Shown: positions 34,751-45,959 of the stretch, piece by piece
How the letters are laid out: the number at the start of each line of letters is the position of its first letter
How positions within the stretch are numbered: the first letter of the stretch is position 1
Origin: Lactarius indigo
Taxonomy: Eukaryota; Basidiomycota; Agaricomycetes; Russulales; Russulaceae
DNA length: 64,000 bases
Reading direction: 5' to 3'
Assembly: GCA_025766275.1 (NCBI GenBank)
Contig: JAFKAC010000127.1
Span: forward strand, 62,001-126,000
The notes under the pieces: model-generated
What the model was told of the DNA's origin: nothing
The model's database searches: none
Seen by the model: only the letters and a program-made list of their open reading frames with translations
Program-made: the position numbers and the translations under genes

Positions 34751-36800
34751 TATACAAAGAGTCAAGAGAGTAAAAGGAACGGTGCATAAAGGAACATAGA
34801 CAAAGGCCGCGTGGCCGATGCGATCGAGAGTGTAGGTTCGAGTGAAAAATACGCTGACAAGGGAGTTAGAGACGCGGACGTCGGGGGCGGAGCGAAGTGC
34901 CCGTTGGGGACATCATCCATATCCAAGGGCGCGGGTGGGGGAGTAGACAGGGAAGGAGAAGTCGAAGTGATCGAAAACAAAGACGCTGGCTTGGGTTCGA
35001 ACACGGGCTGATCGACCGTAGCCGAAGGCAGGCACTCAAAGTTCGTGAGCGAGACCGAAAACAAAGAATGGGATGTGGACGCGATCGCGGGGACGTCGTC
35101 AGTACTCGAGGAAGAAAGTGAGTGGGTCAATCGAAGAACGAGTGACGACGAGGTGGCCGAAAGCGTAGACGTGGTCGGACTCAGACAGATTTTCCGTCGC
35201 CGAAGCTACTTCTAAAAAAAAACTCGTAGTTTCAACGTCGAAAACGATGAAATCGTAGGTAGAATGGAAGTGGGAGAGGCGAGGTTGCGCGTGGTGATGA
35301 AGCCGTAGCGTGTCTTCCACTTGCGCTGGGCGAGCATCGCCGAGTCCTCGCGTACTGGATCAAATACCAAAGCCAACCCTCCCGGATGGAAAACGAAGCA
35401 CGAGGCATGGGGCGGCGAAGTCGTTGCGTGAAGTCGTTGCAGGTCTTGTTCCTGCTGTTCCTGAGTTCTTTGATCTTGCTCAACTTGCGCTCGTGGGTGG
35501 AAAAGGTTTTTGAAACGTTGAGGAATACCGAACCAAGGGCCGCAATGGCAAAGAAACTAGGCGCGAAGGTGAGCCGAGTAGGGCTAAATACAGAGAGTAG
35601 ACGCGGAGTCGGGGTGTGAGAGACAAGCCTCGAGGTTCGACGGGGCTACGTAGATCAACGGGGATTGGCAACCGAGTTGGGGGATTGATGAGGCAAAGAT
35701 CGGTGTGATATCGAGCAAGGAAGACACTGAGCCGACTGTCTTGAGTCCTGCAGGTCGTTGCGGTGGCGTCGAAAGGCACTGGATAAGTTCGAGTGACGCG
35801 GGAAGGATGGGAATGGGTTCGCCTAGCGGCGACGACAACAACAAATTCGCTGGGGACTCGGAACTCAACGGGGCGATGTCGACAGTGGTAAACTCAAACT
35901 CGTAATGCCTACAGGACTGGAAAAGATATTCCGACAGGGAGGGTAACTGTTCACGCGTCAGAGCAACAGGCGGGGGGTCAGGTATTGGGAATTCTGACGA
36001 AGACGAGACCTCGAGGGCCGAAGGGGAAGGGACGGACGCAGGTGAATGGTCAAGAGATGGCGATAACACACGCGGGGACGGGTCAAGCTTTGAACTGGAA
36101 TCTCGAACACTGACAGACTCGAACAGATCGTCTGTTGCCGATATCACTGGGAGGGAAACACGCTATGTTGGACGAGGCCGAAGACGCACGAGGCACAGAC
36201 GTGACCTCGGAGTTATCGTCAGTGGTCGAGGGCGCGAGCAGGGGTGCGTACGACACAGAAGATGGAATGAAAAGGAGTAACGGGGGCGCGGGTACGGGCT
36301 CAATCTGATCCTCCGTCGCCGAGGGCAGATACTGAAAGCCGGACTAAATCGGAGTCGTGGAAGAGGGTATGTACGTGATCGAGGGCAAGGGGACAAGGAT
36401 CTTGGGGGGGGGGTTGGTCAGTAGCCAGATGTGTGAGAAAATGGGTTCGGACCGGGGTTAGAGAGGCCGAGGGTAGCAACGAGGTTGACACTGTGGATGT
36501 CGGCTCTGGCTGTTCAAGCGTCGCAGAACGCGTTAGTGGGTGCTGAAACCCCGGAAGACGAGAGCGGAGACGAGGGAAGCTGGCCCGGGGTTGTCTGGTG
36601 CTGACTAAGAGGGTGGAGGAGTTTGTCAGGGATGGCCGTTGTCTCCACGTTCGAGGTGACAGTGCCCAACATTTCTCGGAGACCATAGGTGTCTTGCGAT
36701 CCATGCTCGGCGACCAGCCGTTCACATCTTACGCTTGAGGGCCTGAATTTTTGCTCTTGCGACCAGGGTGACGCAATGTCGCATTCTTCCGTCAAGCGGG
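34751..36800 (-). pseudogene. Ser/Pro-rich frames, probably a decayed repetitive gene
   Basis: The minus strand carries several open frames in different phases (36725-36300, 36147-35584, 35130-34762 and shorter ones). They share a strongly Ser/Pro/Leu-biased composition and repeated phrases such as LPSAT.DQ, SASLTP and variants of SPSL or PSPS. The phrases recur in successive frames, as expected if one repetitive, low-complexity coding region has suffered frameshifts. No splice pattern that joins the frames was found, and no known domain is visible. It could instead be simple-sequence DNA that stays open by composition. Not assigned. Confidence 0.3.
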
Positions 36801-37172
36801 CCCTGTGAACTAGAGGAGCACTGGAACAGAGAAACCTCGTGTAGTACCGTAGCCCGTCTTCCTCGCAAAAATATTCGGCTTCTGGAAGAGTCCTTTATGA
36901 CCCGGTGGCGAGGTGTGGTATTGCCGAAGACATCGACGAAGGATTGTCGAAAAAGGGGCCAGTCGCGCGAACAATATCCCAGAAGAAATAAGAGACAAAA
37001 GTGGCCGAGGTGATCGAAATGTCCGAAAATAGGCGGTTTCAGGCTCAGCGCTCAGCACTCAAGCTGGCCTTACATCAAGGACAAGACACTGCCTCAACGA
37101 GCTGAGCACTGATCCGGCATGTTACATTACACTTCAGACTTCCTGCGAAAATATGGGTATGCTATATTCTAT
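36801..37172. other. Intergenic, no gene seen
   Basis: Short frames only; the right end is the 3' flank of the NACHT-WD40 pseudogene. Confidence 0.45.
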
Positions 37173-40100
37173 CTATGCATCAATACAAGTAGTCCAACTG
37201 CGTCCTTGTGCGGAAGTGGAAAGATCAATGCGGGTTTCATATTCGCCAGCAACCCATAAATTACTTGGACGGTGAAGCTGTGCCCTATGTATCAGAGGAA
37301 TCCACGCTAAAAGTTCACCATTACCACCACATATCCATCCCTCGTCGTTGGTAATGATGTGGTCAGTGAAGTCAGTGTGTGTTGTAATTTCCGAGTTTGT
37401 AGTTCCAGTCGTAGCATTTAACATGCGAGCTGATCGATATTCTGACGAGATGCCGTGCTGGTCATCTGGAGAGTGTGCCACAGACTCGACCGGATTCACG
37501 TGTTCAATAGATGGGCTTGTCGCTGTCCCTACGTTCCACACACGAATTGTTCGATCTTCCAAGCCTGAGACGATGCATTGGCCATCTGGCGAGAATGCCA
37601 CAGACCAGATCGAATCTGCGTGTCCAGTAAACGGGCCTGCCACTGTCTCTCCTGTCGTGGTGTTCCACACACGAATTGTTCGATCTTCCGAGCCTGAGAC
37701 TATGCGCTGGCCATCTGGCGAGAATGCTACTGACCAGACCGGATGCGTGTGTCCAGTAAATGGGTCTGCCATCGCCTCTCCTGTAGTGGGGTTCCACATA
37801 CGAATTGTTTGATCGCCAGAGCATAAGGTGATGCGCTGGCCATCTGACGAAAATGACACTGACGAGACCCGATCCGTGTGTCAAGTAAACGGACCCGCCA
37901 CTGTCTCTCCCGTCCTGGCGTCCCACACATGAACTGTTTGATCTTCCGAGCCTGAGACGAGGCGCTGTCCATCTGGCGAGAATGCCACAGACTCGACCGA
38001 ATTCGTGTGTCCAGTAAATGGGCCCACCACCATCTCTCCTGTAGTGGCGTTCCATACACGAATTGTACGATCGCGCGAGCCTGAGACAATGTATCGGCCA
38101 TCTGGTGAGAATGATACAGACAAGACCCGATCCGTGTGTTCAGTAAACGGACCCGCTGCTCTCTCTCCAGTCCTGACGTTCCACACGCGAATTGTATGAT
38201 CGTAGGAGCCTGAAACGATGCGCTGGCCATCTGGCGAGAAGGTCACAGACCAGACCGTATCCATGTGTCCAGTAAATGGGCCCGCCACCACCTCTCCTGT
38301 CGTGGTATTCCACACACGAATTGTTTGATCTTTCGAGCCTGAGACGATGCGCTGTCCATCGGGCGAAAATGCCACAGACAGGACCGGATCCGTGTGTCCA
38401 GTAAACGGACCCGCCACTGTCTCCCCCGTTATGGTGTTCCATACACGAATTGTCCAATCGAATGAGCCCGATACGATGCGCTGGCCATCTGGCGAGAAGG
38501 CCACAGACCCGATCCAATTCGTGTGTCCAGTAAATGGAGCTAAAACTATCTCGCCTGTTGTGGCGTCCCATACGCGAATTGTTCGATCTTGCGAGCCTGA
38601 AACGATGCGCTGGCCATCTGGCGAGAGTGCAACGGAATAAACAGTGCCCCCAGAGGTTGAAGTCACCAACTCCGATGGCGGCCAATGAGACAATCGCCCA
38701 CGTTCCACGCGTAACATTCGAGGAAATCGACTGGAATAATGTGCAGAGACAAGAGAACTGGTTGGCGCAAATGATAGGGCAGAAAGATAGATATGTGATG
38801 CGCTCTTTGCCATGGCCCCACCGAAATACCGTACGAACTTCGAGGTATCATTAACAAACGACCTGAATTCATCTAGCTCTATCTGAGAAACCTGCTGCAA
38901 TCACGGCTATTAGTGGTTTGCCTTACTAGATCAACCATTGAATTATACTCACGCCTTGACCAGAGGCTAGCCACACGTTCATAGCCTTGCATGCAGCAGA
39001 AGTAAGACCCATATAGTTCGTCAAGCTAAGGGCCTCCATCCAAAACAGAAGATTTTCCTCAAAGAAAGTCTTAAGTTTTCCAAACAAATCGGCTTCGAAA
39101 CCAATATGTTCCAAATGATCACCCCAGAAACAACACGCATACAACAGCAGGTGGAACGTGTTTATCAACGCGGGAGTTGAGGTCTACGACATCCTTGTTG
39201 GCAAGATATGATGTTTGGAGATTACAAATGTTGAATTTGAGGTCGTTGAGCAGTAGGCCGAGACAGGAATGGGCCAATTGACGGTGAGCGTCACGAATAT
39301 CGACCCAAAATTCGCTGCTCTTATCTTTATTTGTGAGGAAATCGCAGAATGACGTATGGAGAGGGATGACGGGGAGGTTTTCGTCGGACGAATCGACATT
39401 ACTCAACAACGACCCGAGACGGTGGATCAATATAACAGCAGCATCACTATCTTCATTTGCGTCGACATCGGCGTGTCGTTGCAGGGCGGCCAAGGAGCGG
39501 ATGCTGAGGGGTTCAATTACTGTCAGGAGCTGTCCCACAACAGTCCGGGATAGAAGCTGTGCTTCTCGGCCGGTGATATATCCTTCAAGCACTTCTGTGT
39601 AGAGCTCGTCCAAAGGGTCTTGTCCACCGCGATTTGCACCGGGTTTTAAAAGATGGCGTATAACCTTTTTCTTGCTATAACCAAAGCGCCCGGGAGGATT
39701 TAGGATGAGTTGACTGGCGACCGCTGCCCACTGAAACAATCCCTCTGCCTTTATTGCCAGCGCCTCGCCATGGTTTGTGAACTCGTCCGAAGGGAGCCTC
39801 TTCCGAAGGAAGGCGAGAATGTCGTCATCCGTCTTAGCAGCAAGCTCAGAATCTTTCATGTGTCTGGTCCTGACTGAAGGTGCTCCAACGAGCGCAGGCA
39901 CGATGCCGTCCTCAGGTCTCGAGGTGACGAGCACACGGAAGTTCGATGGGAGTCTGATAAGGTTTTCGGCGAGAAATGTGTGTAATCCCATGCTACCAGT
40001 TGCGTCGCCGCTCTCGTCCAGGGCATCGATTACAACAAGAATAGGACCGACGATGTGCAGGCCCTTAAGCGGTTCCAGGATAAGTTTTTGAAACAAGGTA

Positions 40101-41984
40101 GCATAGTCACGTGTGCCAACGCGAAGAGGAGTTGTCCTTTACGAGCCTTCCAAGCGCGGTTTTGAACGAAGGGTAGCGGTCAGAGAGGTCACGAGCAAGA
40201 GTCGTGAAGCGGTGATAAGCCTCCCGTTTGGATTGCTCCTTCCGCAAAAAGATGAAGGATGACGTAAGACGATGGATTTTGTCGAAGCGATGTGCGATCT
40301 CATGCGCGATGCATGACTTTCCTATGCCTGCCTGCCCGAAAAGAACGAGACAGCGTTCGGAAGCGGGATTTTTCACCCAATCGACAATGAAATCCAGGAA
40401 GGCCGTGCGTGTTCCCGCGAGACAGCCCTTGTCGGGTGCGAATCGCGAACCTGTCCCATACGGGATTTCTCTGATTTTGGTATCCATCTCTGTGACAATC
40501 CTCAGATCGACATCCTTCAAAATATCATAGTTACGTACCAGTGTCTGAGACCTGGTTAGAAACCCACTTCAGCTGGGTAGCCAGGTCGTCTAGCTGGGCC
40601 GAAATTATTCCCACATCGTCCAAAATTTGGAGCGCAGTTATCTCTGTGGTAATGGTGGCCTCATCCAAGAAAGCCTTGTGGAGTGCGAGGAGAGTGCTGC
40701 GGAAGTCCTCGATCTTTCTGTCAACTTGACCGCCAGTATTCTTCAATATCCGCTTCCCTGAAAACCGCATGTTTACGCCGGCCACCGAAATGGGTAAAAA
40801 TCACATACATGATTTCGAGTTCTTTGCGTACGATTGGATAAAGTCACAGGAATTACAGACATGCTGCAACATGAGCGTAAGGATCTGTGCCTGCCTGGGA
40901 ACACGCTCGACGGTTTTGATATGGTCCTCCCGATTCGTGAAATCAAACGCATCGTGCATGGCAACGAGTAAGGTTCGGACGTTGTCGTCATGTTAAAATT
41001 GTTCTAGAAGCGTCTAGCATTCAAATAAACATGACATGAGTATTTCAATCCAACATCAGCGCAAACAGATCACCTTGGGGATCGCAAAGAGTAGACCATA
41101 TGCCATCTTCGCATACGGGTGAAGCTGAGGATGAAATTCTACTCAGTGAAGGATTGGCGAAAAGGACATCGCATGCACCTCCGCAACGGAGCTCACAGCA
41201 TCCATCACCCACTTGATCCTCCCGAGAGCGCCTTCCAATGTATTCGAGAGATTAATTGTCATCATAGCTTCGTCGCCGTCACTGAGGGCATTCTTGGCAG
41301 GTGACATTCCCGTTCGCCGATCGGCCGCTGGCGGAGGGGTGCTCATATCGCTGGGAAGGCGAACCGTTGGAGGTGAGCGTGTTTCAGAGCCTGTGGCCAC
41401 GGTGTTCGTGGAGACCTGTGCCATAGAGGGCTTCGTAGCTTCTCTAGGGGGCAAATCATCGATTTTGGTGGATCGGAGATTGGTGGCGCTAATAGGCAAG
41501 ACCGGATAGGAAGTCGTGTTCGGTGACACAATGACCGTCAAGTAGAGCGTGACTGGCTCGATCGACTGTCCAGCCTTTCTGTCGCTATTGGTAAGGGTAA
41601 ACGGAAAGTCTACATTCGAGATGTTCAGGTAGTCGAGGAAGCTAGGTTTCTGATAAGAAACGAACCGGTTTGGGACTCGACAGATATCATCTCATGCCTC
41701 CCAATAAGGATATCCGGACGTGCGAACCGCTCCGCATAAAGACGTAGTACAAGACGTGAAGATGGTTGTACGGTGCTAAACAGAACTCTCAGCCAAAACA
41801 GAGGACTAAAATGTATGCCTTACAAGATGCCAAGGTTCTCGTTCCACCGCACCGTTGCTCCCTCGGTCGGAACGCTCGATGTCTTTTTTTTTGTCGTCTG
41901 ACTGGTTACAGCAACAAAAAACTTGAGGCCAAACAGATTCTTGACATGAGGGACATTGTGCGCTCGGAGGACTAAAAGCGACAT
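37173..41984 (-). pseudogene. C2-NACHT-WD40 NLR-type gene, disabled
   Basis: A full-length fungal STAND/NLR architecture. A C2-like domain comes from exons 41984-41824, 41775-41666 and 41609-41179 (LLVLRAHNVPHVKN, RLYAERFARPDILIGRHEM). A helical N-domain follows (LHPYAKMAYGLLFAIPK, 41124-41074; 41013-40809; 40757-40539). The NACHT has a P-loop GQAGIGKS and Walker B ILVVIDALDES (40489 onward). About ten WD40 blades follow (SVAFSPDGQRIVSGS, TIRVWN), then a normal C-terminus ending at 37173. All introns keep GT-AG sites. There are four breaks. TAA lies at 40993-40995, right after LLEQF. A 1-bp loss lies near 40120, after VKDNSSSR. A frame change lies near 39145, before CFWGDHLEH. TGA lies at 37881-37883, where GHTD of a WD blade should begin. 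Each break is local and the flanking frames are good, so inactivation looks recent. Such proteins act in non-self recognition and programmed cell death. Confidence 0.85.
37500..38640 (-). repeat. Tandem WD40-coding repeats of high mutual identity
   Basis: A 129-bp (43-codon) unit is repeated about nine times with near-identical DNA, spelling variants of WSVAFSPDGQRIVSGS, then EDRTIRVWN, TTGE and VAGPFTGHTD. Differences concentrate at the few positions at blade junctions. This is the pattern of internally homogenised repeats known for HET-type fungal NLRs. Confidence 0.8.
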
Positions 41985-42410
41985 CAAACGCCTATCGGGG
42001 AATCAGTGAGTCAGGACTCGAGTACATACCGGTCACCTCAACACGTAGGCTTTCTTGCGATTCGGAGATTCGAGGTCTATCCGAAGATAGTTCTCGACCA
42101 AGTGTCGGAACACAAAAAAAGGGATTGACGCACCCTCTTCCTGCATCTTGCGGTGATGAGGGACCCGGACTGGAGTAGTGTGGGTGACCGGTCACTATTA
42201 AGAAAGCCACGGGCCAATGGAAATTTACGCACGAATTTATTTGTGAGTTCTCCACATCTTGTGCAGCGGCCATACTGGACGGTAGAATGGATTGAATAGA
42301 CAGAACGTCTAGGTAACCAGTGCTGTCTGACTGAGACAACTCGGGCCGTTCTCGCCGAGAAAGTGCCACGAAAGTGAAAGTACGCGACTCAACTCGCGAC
42401 TCTGACACTC
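41985..42410. repeat. Intergenic with dispersed repeat R2, copy 3
   Basis: About 42120-42330 is a third colinear copy of repeat R2 (CCTCTTCCTGCAT, GGAGTAGTGTGGGTGACC, GCACGAATTTATT, CACATCTTGTGCAGC, CGTCTAGGTAACCA), 28 kb from the other two at 12.7 and 14.3 kb. The right end is the short promoter of TIM44. Confidence 0.5.
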
Positions 42411-44075
42411 ATGCTCCCCCGTCATCTACGCCGTGCCATTCCCGCGCCGACCCCCCTCCGCTTAGCCGCCTTAACCGCCAATGCCCACCGCTCCCATGCG
42501 CTCGCCGCGCTGCGCTACCGCCCCGTCGCTGGCGCCATGTCCTCTTTCCACTCATCTTCCCGTCGTAGTGACGAGTTGCCGAAATCTCCCTTCCAGACGT
42601 TCGTAGACGTGCTGAGGGACGAGCTACGGAAAAACAGGGAACTGCAGGAAAACGTGAAGCAGCTCCAGGGTGACGTGGACAAGTTCCAGGACTCGGAGGC
42701 GATGAGAAAGGCGAGAGCCGCGTACGAACGAGCCAGGGTGCGTTCTCGTTGTTGGAACCCCCCTCTCGTAGACTACTCACTGACTCGCCAATTTTATTTT
42801 ATTCAACCAGCTCACGTCGAGCATCAAAGAGAACCCGCGACTTCGGGCTGCCGCTGAGGAGCTCAAAAAGCGTGGTGTTAAAGTCGGCGACGCGGTCTCC
42901 GAAGCGCTCAAGACGATGGAGGAGAGCGAACTCGCCCGTGCAGTACGTGTTTTTTTCTTTCTCCCGACTGCCGTTTCTCATTACGGTCTATGTAGATATC
43001 CAGGGCGACCGCAGCCGTCTCTTCTACTATTGCCACCACGACGGAGCCTATTCGCAACACCGCTGCGTACAAGACCCTCGCGGAGACTCTCGTTGACGCG
43101 CTCGACGATTCTGGCACCGCCAAACATGCTGGTTTCGAGGAAAAGGAGGCGCGGAGGGCACGCCGGCAGCTCCGTCTTGCCAAGGCGGGCAAAGAGGGTC
43201 GCATCAAGGCGCGCGTCCCCGTCAACCCCGAGTGAGTATATTCTCTCCTCTAGCGATCGTGTCGTACCTCAACTACGTCCCACACAGCGCGGGAGAGGCG
43301 CTCGTCCTGCACGCCTCGTCCCCGCGGCAAGAGCGCTGGCAGCAGATCAAGGAGACGAACCCGATCCTGCGCAAGTTCGCCGCGCTGAACGAGGCGTACA
43401 AGGAGTCGGAGAACCCGGTCGTGCTGTCGCTCCGGTCGGTCACGTCGACTGTCGCGTCGTGGTTCGACGAGAACGAGACGGCACAGGTGCTACGGAGCAT
43501 GAAGGTGCTCGACCCGGGCTTCTCGATGGAGGGGTTCGAGCGGGAGCTGCGAGAGTACATCGTACCGGAGGTGGTGGATGCGTACCTGAGCGCGGACAAC
43601 GAGGCGCTCAAGTCGTGGTGCTCCGAGGCGGTACGTGACACCCCATTTATTTTTGTTTTTATTGACGCACGTCGATAGACGTACAACGTGCTCTGGGCGA
43701 CGATGGAGCAATACCTGCGCCAGGGCATGCAGCCCGACTCAAAGGTCCTCGACATCCGGCAGGTGGATGTGAGCACGGGGCGCTTCCTCGAGGATAACAC
43801 GCCCGTTTTCGTGATTACGTTCACGACGCAGGAAGTCCTACTGTTCCGTGACCGCAAAACGCGCGAAGTCGTCGTCGGTGCTGAGGACCGCGTCGAGCAA
43901 TGCAATTATGCGGCCGTCGTCACGCGCGTGGAGGAAGAGCTCGAGAATGAGCTCACGGGTGGTTGGAAGGTCATCGAGGTGCGTTTTGTTTTGTCTTATT
44001 TCCTTGCATGAAGAGCACAATTGGTAACGGGCGCTAATGTAGATGGCTCGCCGGTCGGGGCGCGCGTATCTATAA
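42411..44075 (+). CDS. TIM44: Mitochondrial import inner membrane translocase subunit TIM44
   Basis: Peripheral matrix-side subunit of the TIM23 presequence translocase that anchors mtHsp70 (Ssc1) in the PAM motor. Six exons: 42411-42737, 42811-42942, 42996-43231, 43288-43630, 43679-43978 and 44043-44075; the introns are 48-73 nt and the protein is 456 aa. The N-terminal 50 residues are Arg/Ala-rich without acidic residues, a typical presequence. A charged coiled-coil follows (DVLRDELRKNRELQENVKQL), then linker segments (KENPRLRAAAEELKKRGVKV). The C-terminal Tim44-like domain contains WFDENETAQVLRSMKVLDP, FERELREYIVPEVVDAYL, WCSEATYNVL, QPDSKVLDIRQVDVSTGRF and FITFTTQEV-like strands, ending EMARRSGRAYL. 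The length fits the fungal family. It is convergent with SUR2. Confidence 0.94.
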
Positions 44076-44459
44076 CTTGGCCCGCTCAATACCCTGTCGG
44101 ACGACCCCTCTAAAATGCATTCGCCTCGCCTCGCACATTGTTTTGTTGCAAGCACACGCCGGTCTCTTGCTATCGTCAACGTACCACCGCCATCATCGCC
44201 ACCGCCACAACCACCACTCGGGAAAAAAATATGTATACGCATATATTAATCCATATTAGACTATGCACAAGCGCTAAATTTGAGCGACTTTTGTGTGTTT
44301 GCCAACCCCGTCAACAAACAACAAGTAAATGATATATACCGCACACTTTTCCAAACAGAACCAAGATTTTTTAAATTCAATACTAGCAACATGTTGAGAT
44401 AGAGAAAACAAGAATGGGAGTAAAGGTACCCACGGGTCATTGGTACTTGGCTGGTCTAT
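44076..44459. other. Convergent 3' intergenic between TIM44 and SUR2
   Basis: AT-rich stretch, presumably containing both 3' ends. No gene seen. Confidence 0.5.
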
Positions 44460-45479
44460 CTATGAGCTCTTGAGCTTGGAGCGGCGTTCCTCGATGTCCT
44501 GCCGGGTCATGCGCGTGCCGAGGATGACATCCCAATGGACAAACCAAGGCTGAGAGAAATTAGACTTGATGCCGATGATCTGGTGGTGGATATCGTGGTA
44601 ATCTGCCGTGTTTCCGCTGAACATCTGGAGTGGGTCGAAAGGAAGGCGATATCCGCAGTGGTCGTCAACGGTCTTGCAGGTCGAGAGGGCGAAGAAGAGG
44701 GCGGCCTGTCGGACGGAGAGGCGCGCGATGGCCTCGGAGAGCACGGCGCCAAATGAATCGAGCAGGAAACCCTCGATGGGGTGGTTGTAGAGCGCGCCAA
44801 AGGCATACGGCACGTAGAGCCGGTGGTGCACCGAGTGGAGGTGCTTGTAGAGGAACTTGTTGATGTGCATCGCGCGATGGAGGAAGTATTGCCAGGTGTC
44901 GAGGACGACCCTGAGAGAAACAAAAGGAGGTCAGCGACGGGTACGGATACCAGGAGGGAACACGTACATGGCGAGGACGAGTTGCACGGCAGGGATGAGG
45001 TACCAATATATGATATAGGCGAGCCGCGGCGACGCGTCTCTGAAGAGGGGATACGCTTGCTCGTCCGAGGGGGAGAGGAAGAGCAAGCCGAAGGAGGAGG
45101 ACAGGGCACGGGCAACGGCGCGCATCGCCGCGGGGTGGTCGGTATGTTCTGGCGCGTCGGACAGCCAAAAGTACCCTAGGACGGTCTGGAGTGCCTGCTG
45201 AAAGACGACGGCGCGGAAGACCTCAGAACGGGTTGCGCGGTTGCGGGAGGAAACCTCTGCGGAGTCATGTATGCGATAGCGGTCGAGCCACGCCCATTTG
45301 GAGATGTCGAGGAGATGGAAGATAGCAGAGGTGAACCAGTATGCGAGAACGGGGAGTATCACGGCGAGGAGAGGGTCGGAGAGACCAGGGACGAGAGAAG
45401 TAACCTGTGGGAAATAAAAAGGGTGAGAATGGAATATGGGATGATCATGGGGAACAGTGGTGTTGACGGTGGAGGACAT
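44460..45479 (-). CDS. SUR2: Sphinganine C4-monooxygenase (fatty acid hydroxylase superfamily)
   Basis: ER membrane di-iron hydroxylase that converts sphinganine to phytosphingosine. Two exons: 45479-44968 and 44910-44460; the intron is 57 nt, phase 2, and the protein is 320 aa. Membrane segments are visible near LLAVILPVLAYWFTSAIFHL, GYFW and YIIYWYLIPAVQLVLAM. Three histidine clusters of the superfamily are present: FLHRAMH, HLHSVHHR and ADYHDIHHQ. The motif RYRIHDSAEVSSRNR is typical of Sur2 and not of the alpha-hydroxylase Scs7, and no cytochrome b5 domain is present, which also favours Sur2. An in-frame acceptor-like sequence at the HPFYFPQ codons is probably not used. The length fits the family. 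Confidence 0.92.
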
Positions 45480-45959
45480 GCTTGTATCTCACTCACAGGC
45501 GCGCACTGACGAAAATGACACGACTGCGGAGTGAGCGGGGAATGAAGTTAACTAATTATTATCTGAGATCTAAGTCCTATCGTCTGTATTCGTCATCGTT
45601 CCTGCTCGTCTATGTCGGGTTGATCCTAAGCGACAACAAAAGATGGTGCATCGAAGATGACTTGGTGTCGAATGAGAGTGTCTGAAGTCTGTACATTCAC
45701 GGGATAGCGAGTATCCTTTACGACCGTCATCATATATGTTTTTAGTAGCCATTTATTCCTGTGCCCACATTTCAGAGCGTGGGTCCTATGAGCTAGGGCC
45801 GACGGAGCAGCACTGAGAGATGCAAACATTTGTTTTGATTATAGTAGTTTTGGCACTCAAACATGTCCTTTTTTGTGCAGTGGAGTGAAAAAAAAAAATG
45901 AGAGAACGCTCCAATGATGCAAGTGATCCGGCCGTCATCTTACCACTAACGCTTACAAG
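45480..45959 (+). pseudogene. 3'-end relic of the MFS transporter between SUR2 and the UCH gene
   Basis: At about 45645-45800 the plus strand resembles the last codons and 3' flank of the two hexose transporters. GAAGATGACTTGGTGTCG then AATGAGAGTGTCTGAAG corresponds to the DDDAASHEKV-stop end. It is followed by flank blocks with ACATTCAC, TAGTAGCCATTTATTC, TGTGCCCACATTTC and GCGTGGGTCCT. It looks slightly closer to copy 2. The rest of the gene is absent. The remainder of this intergenic stretch shows nothing recognisable. Confidence 0.6.

Noticed and set aside
34990..35015. GGGTTCGAACAC, resembling a tRNA T-arm
   Set aside because: The surrounding bases do not fold as a tRNA and the site lies in Ser/Pro-rich frames.
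40228..40530. Plus-strand frame across the NACHT P-loop region
   Set aside because: Mirror of the minus-strand NACHT codons, without motifs of its own.
42409..42780. Minus-strand frame over TIM44 exon 1
   Set aside because: Antisense of a GC-rich presequence; TIM44 is far better supported.
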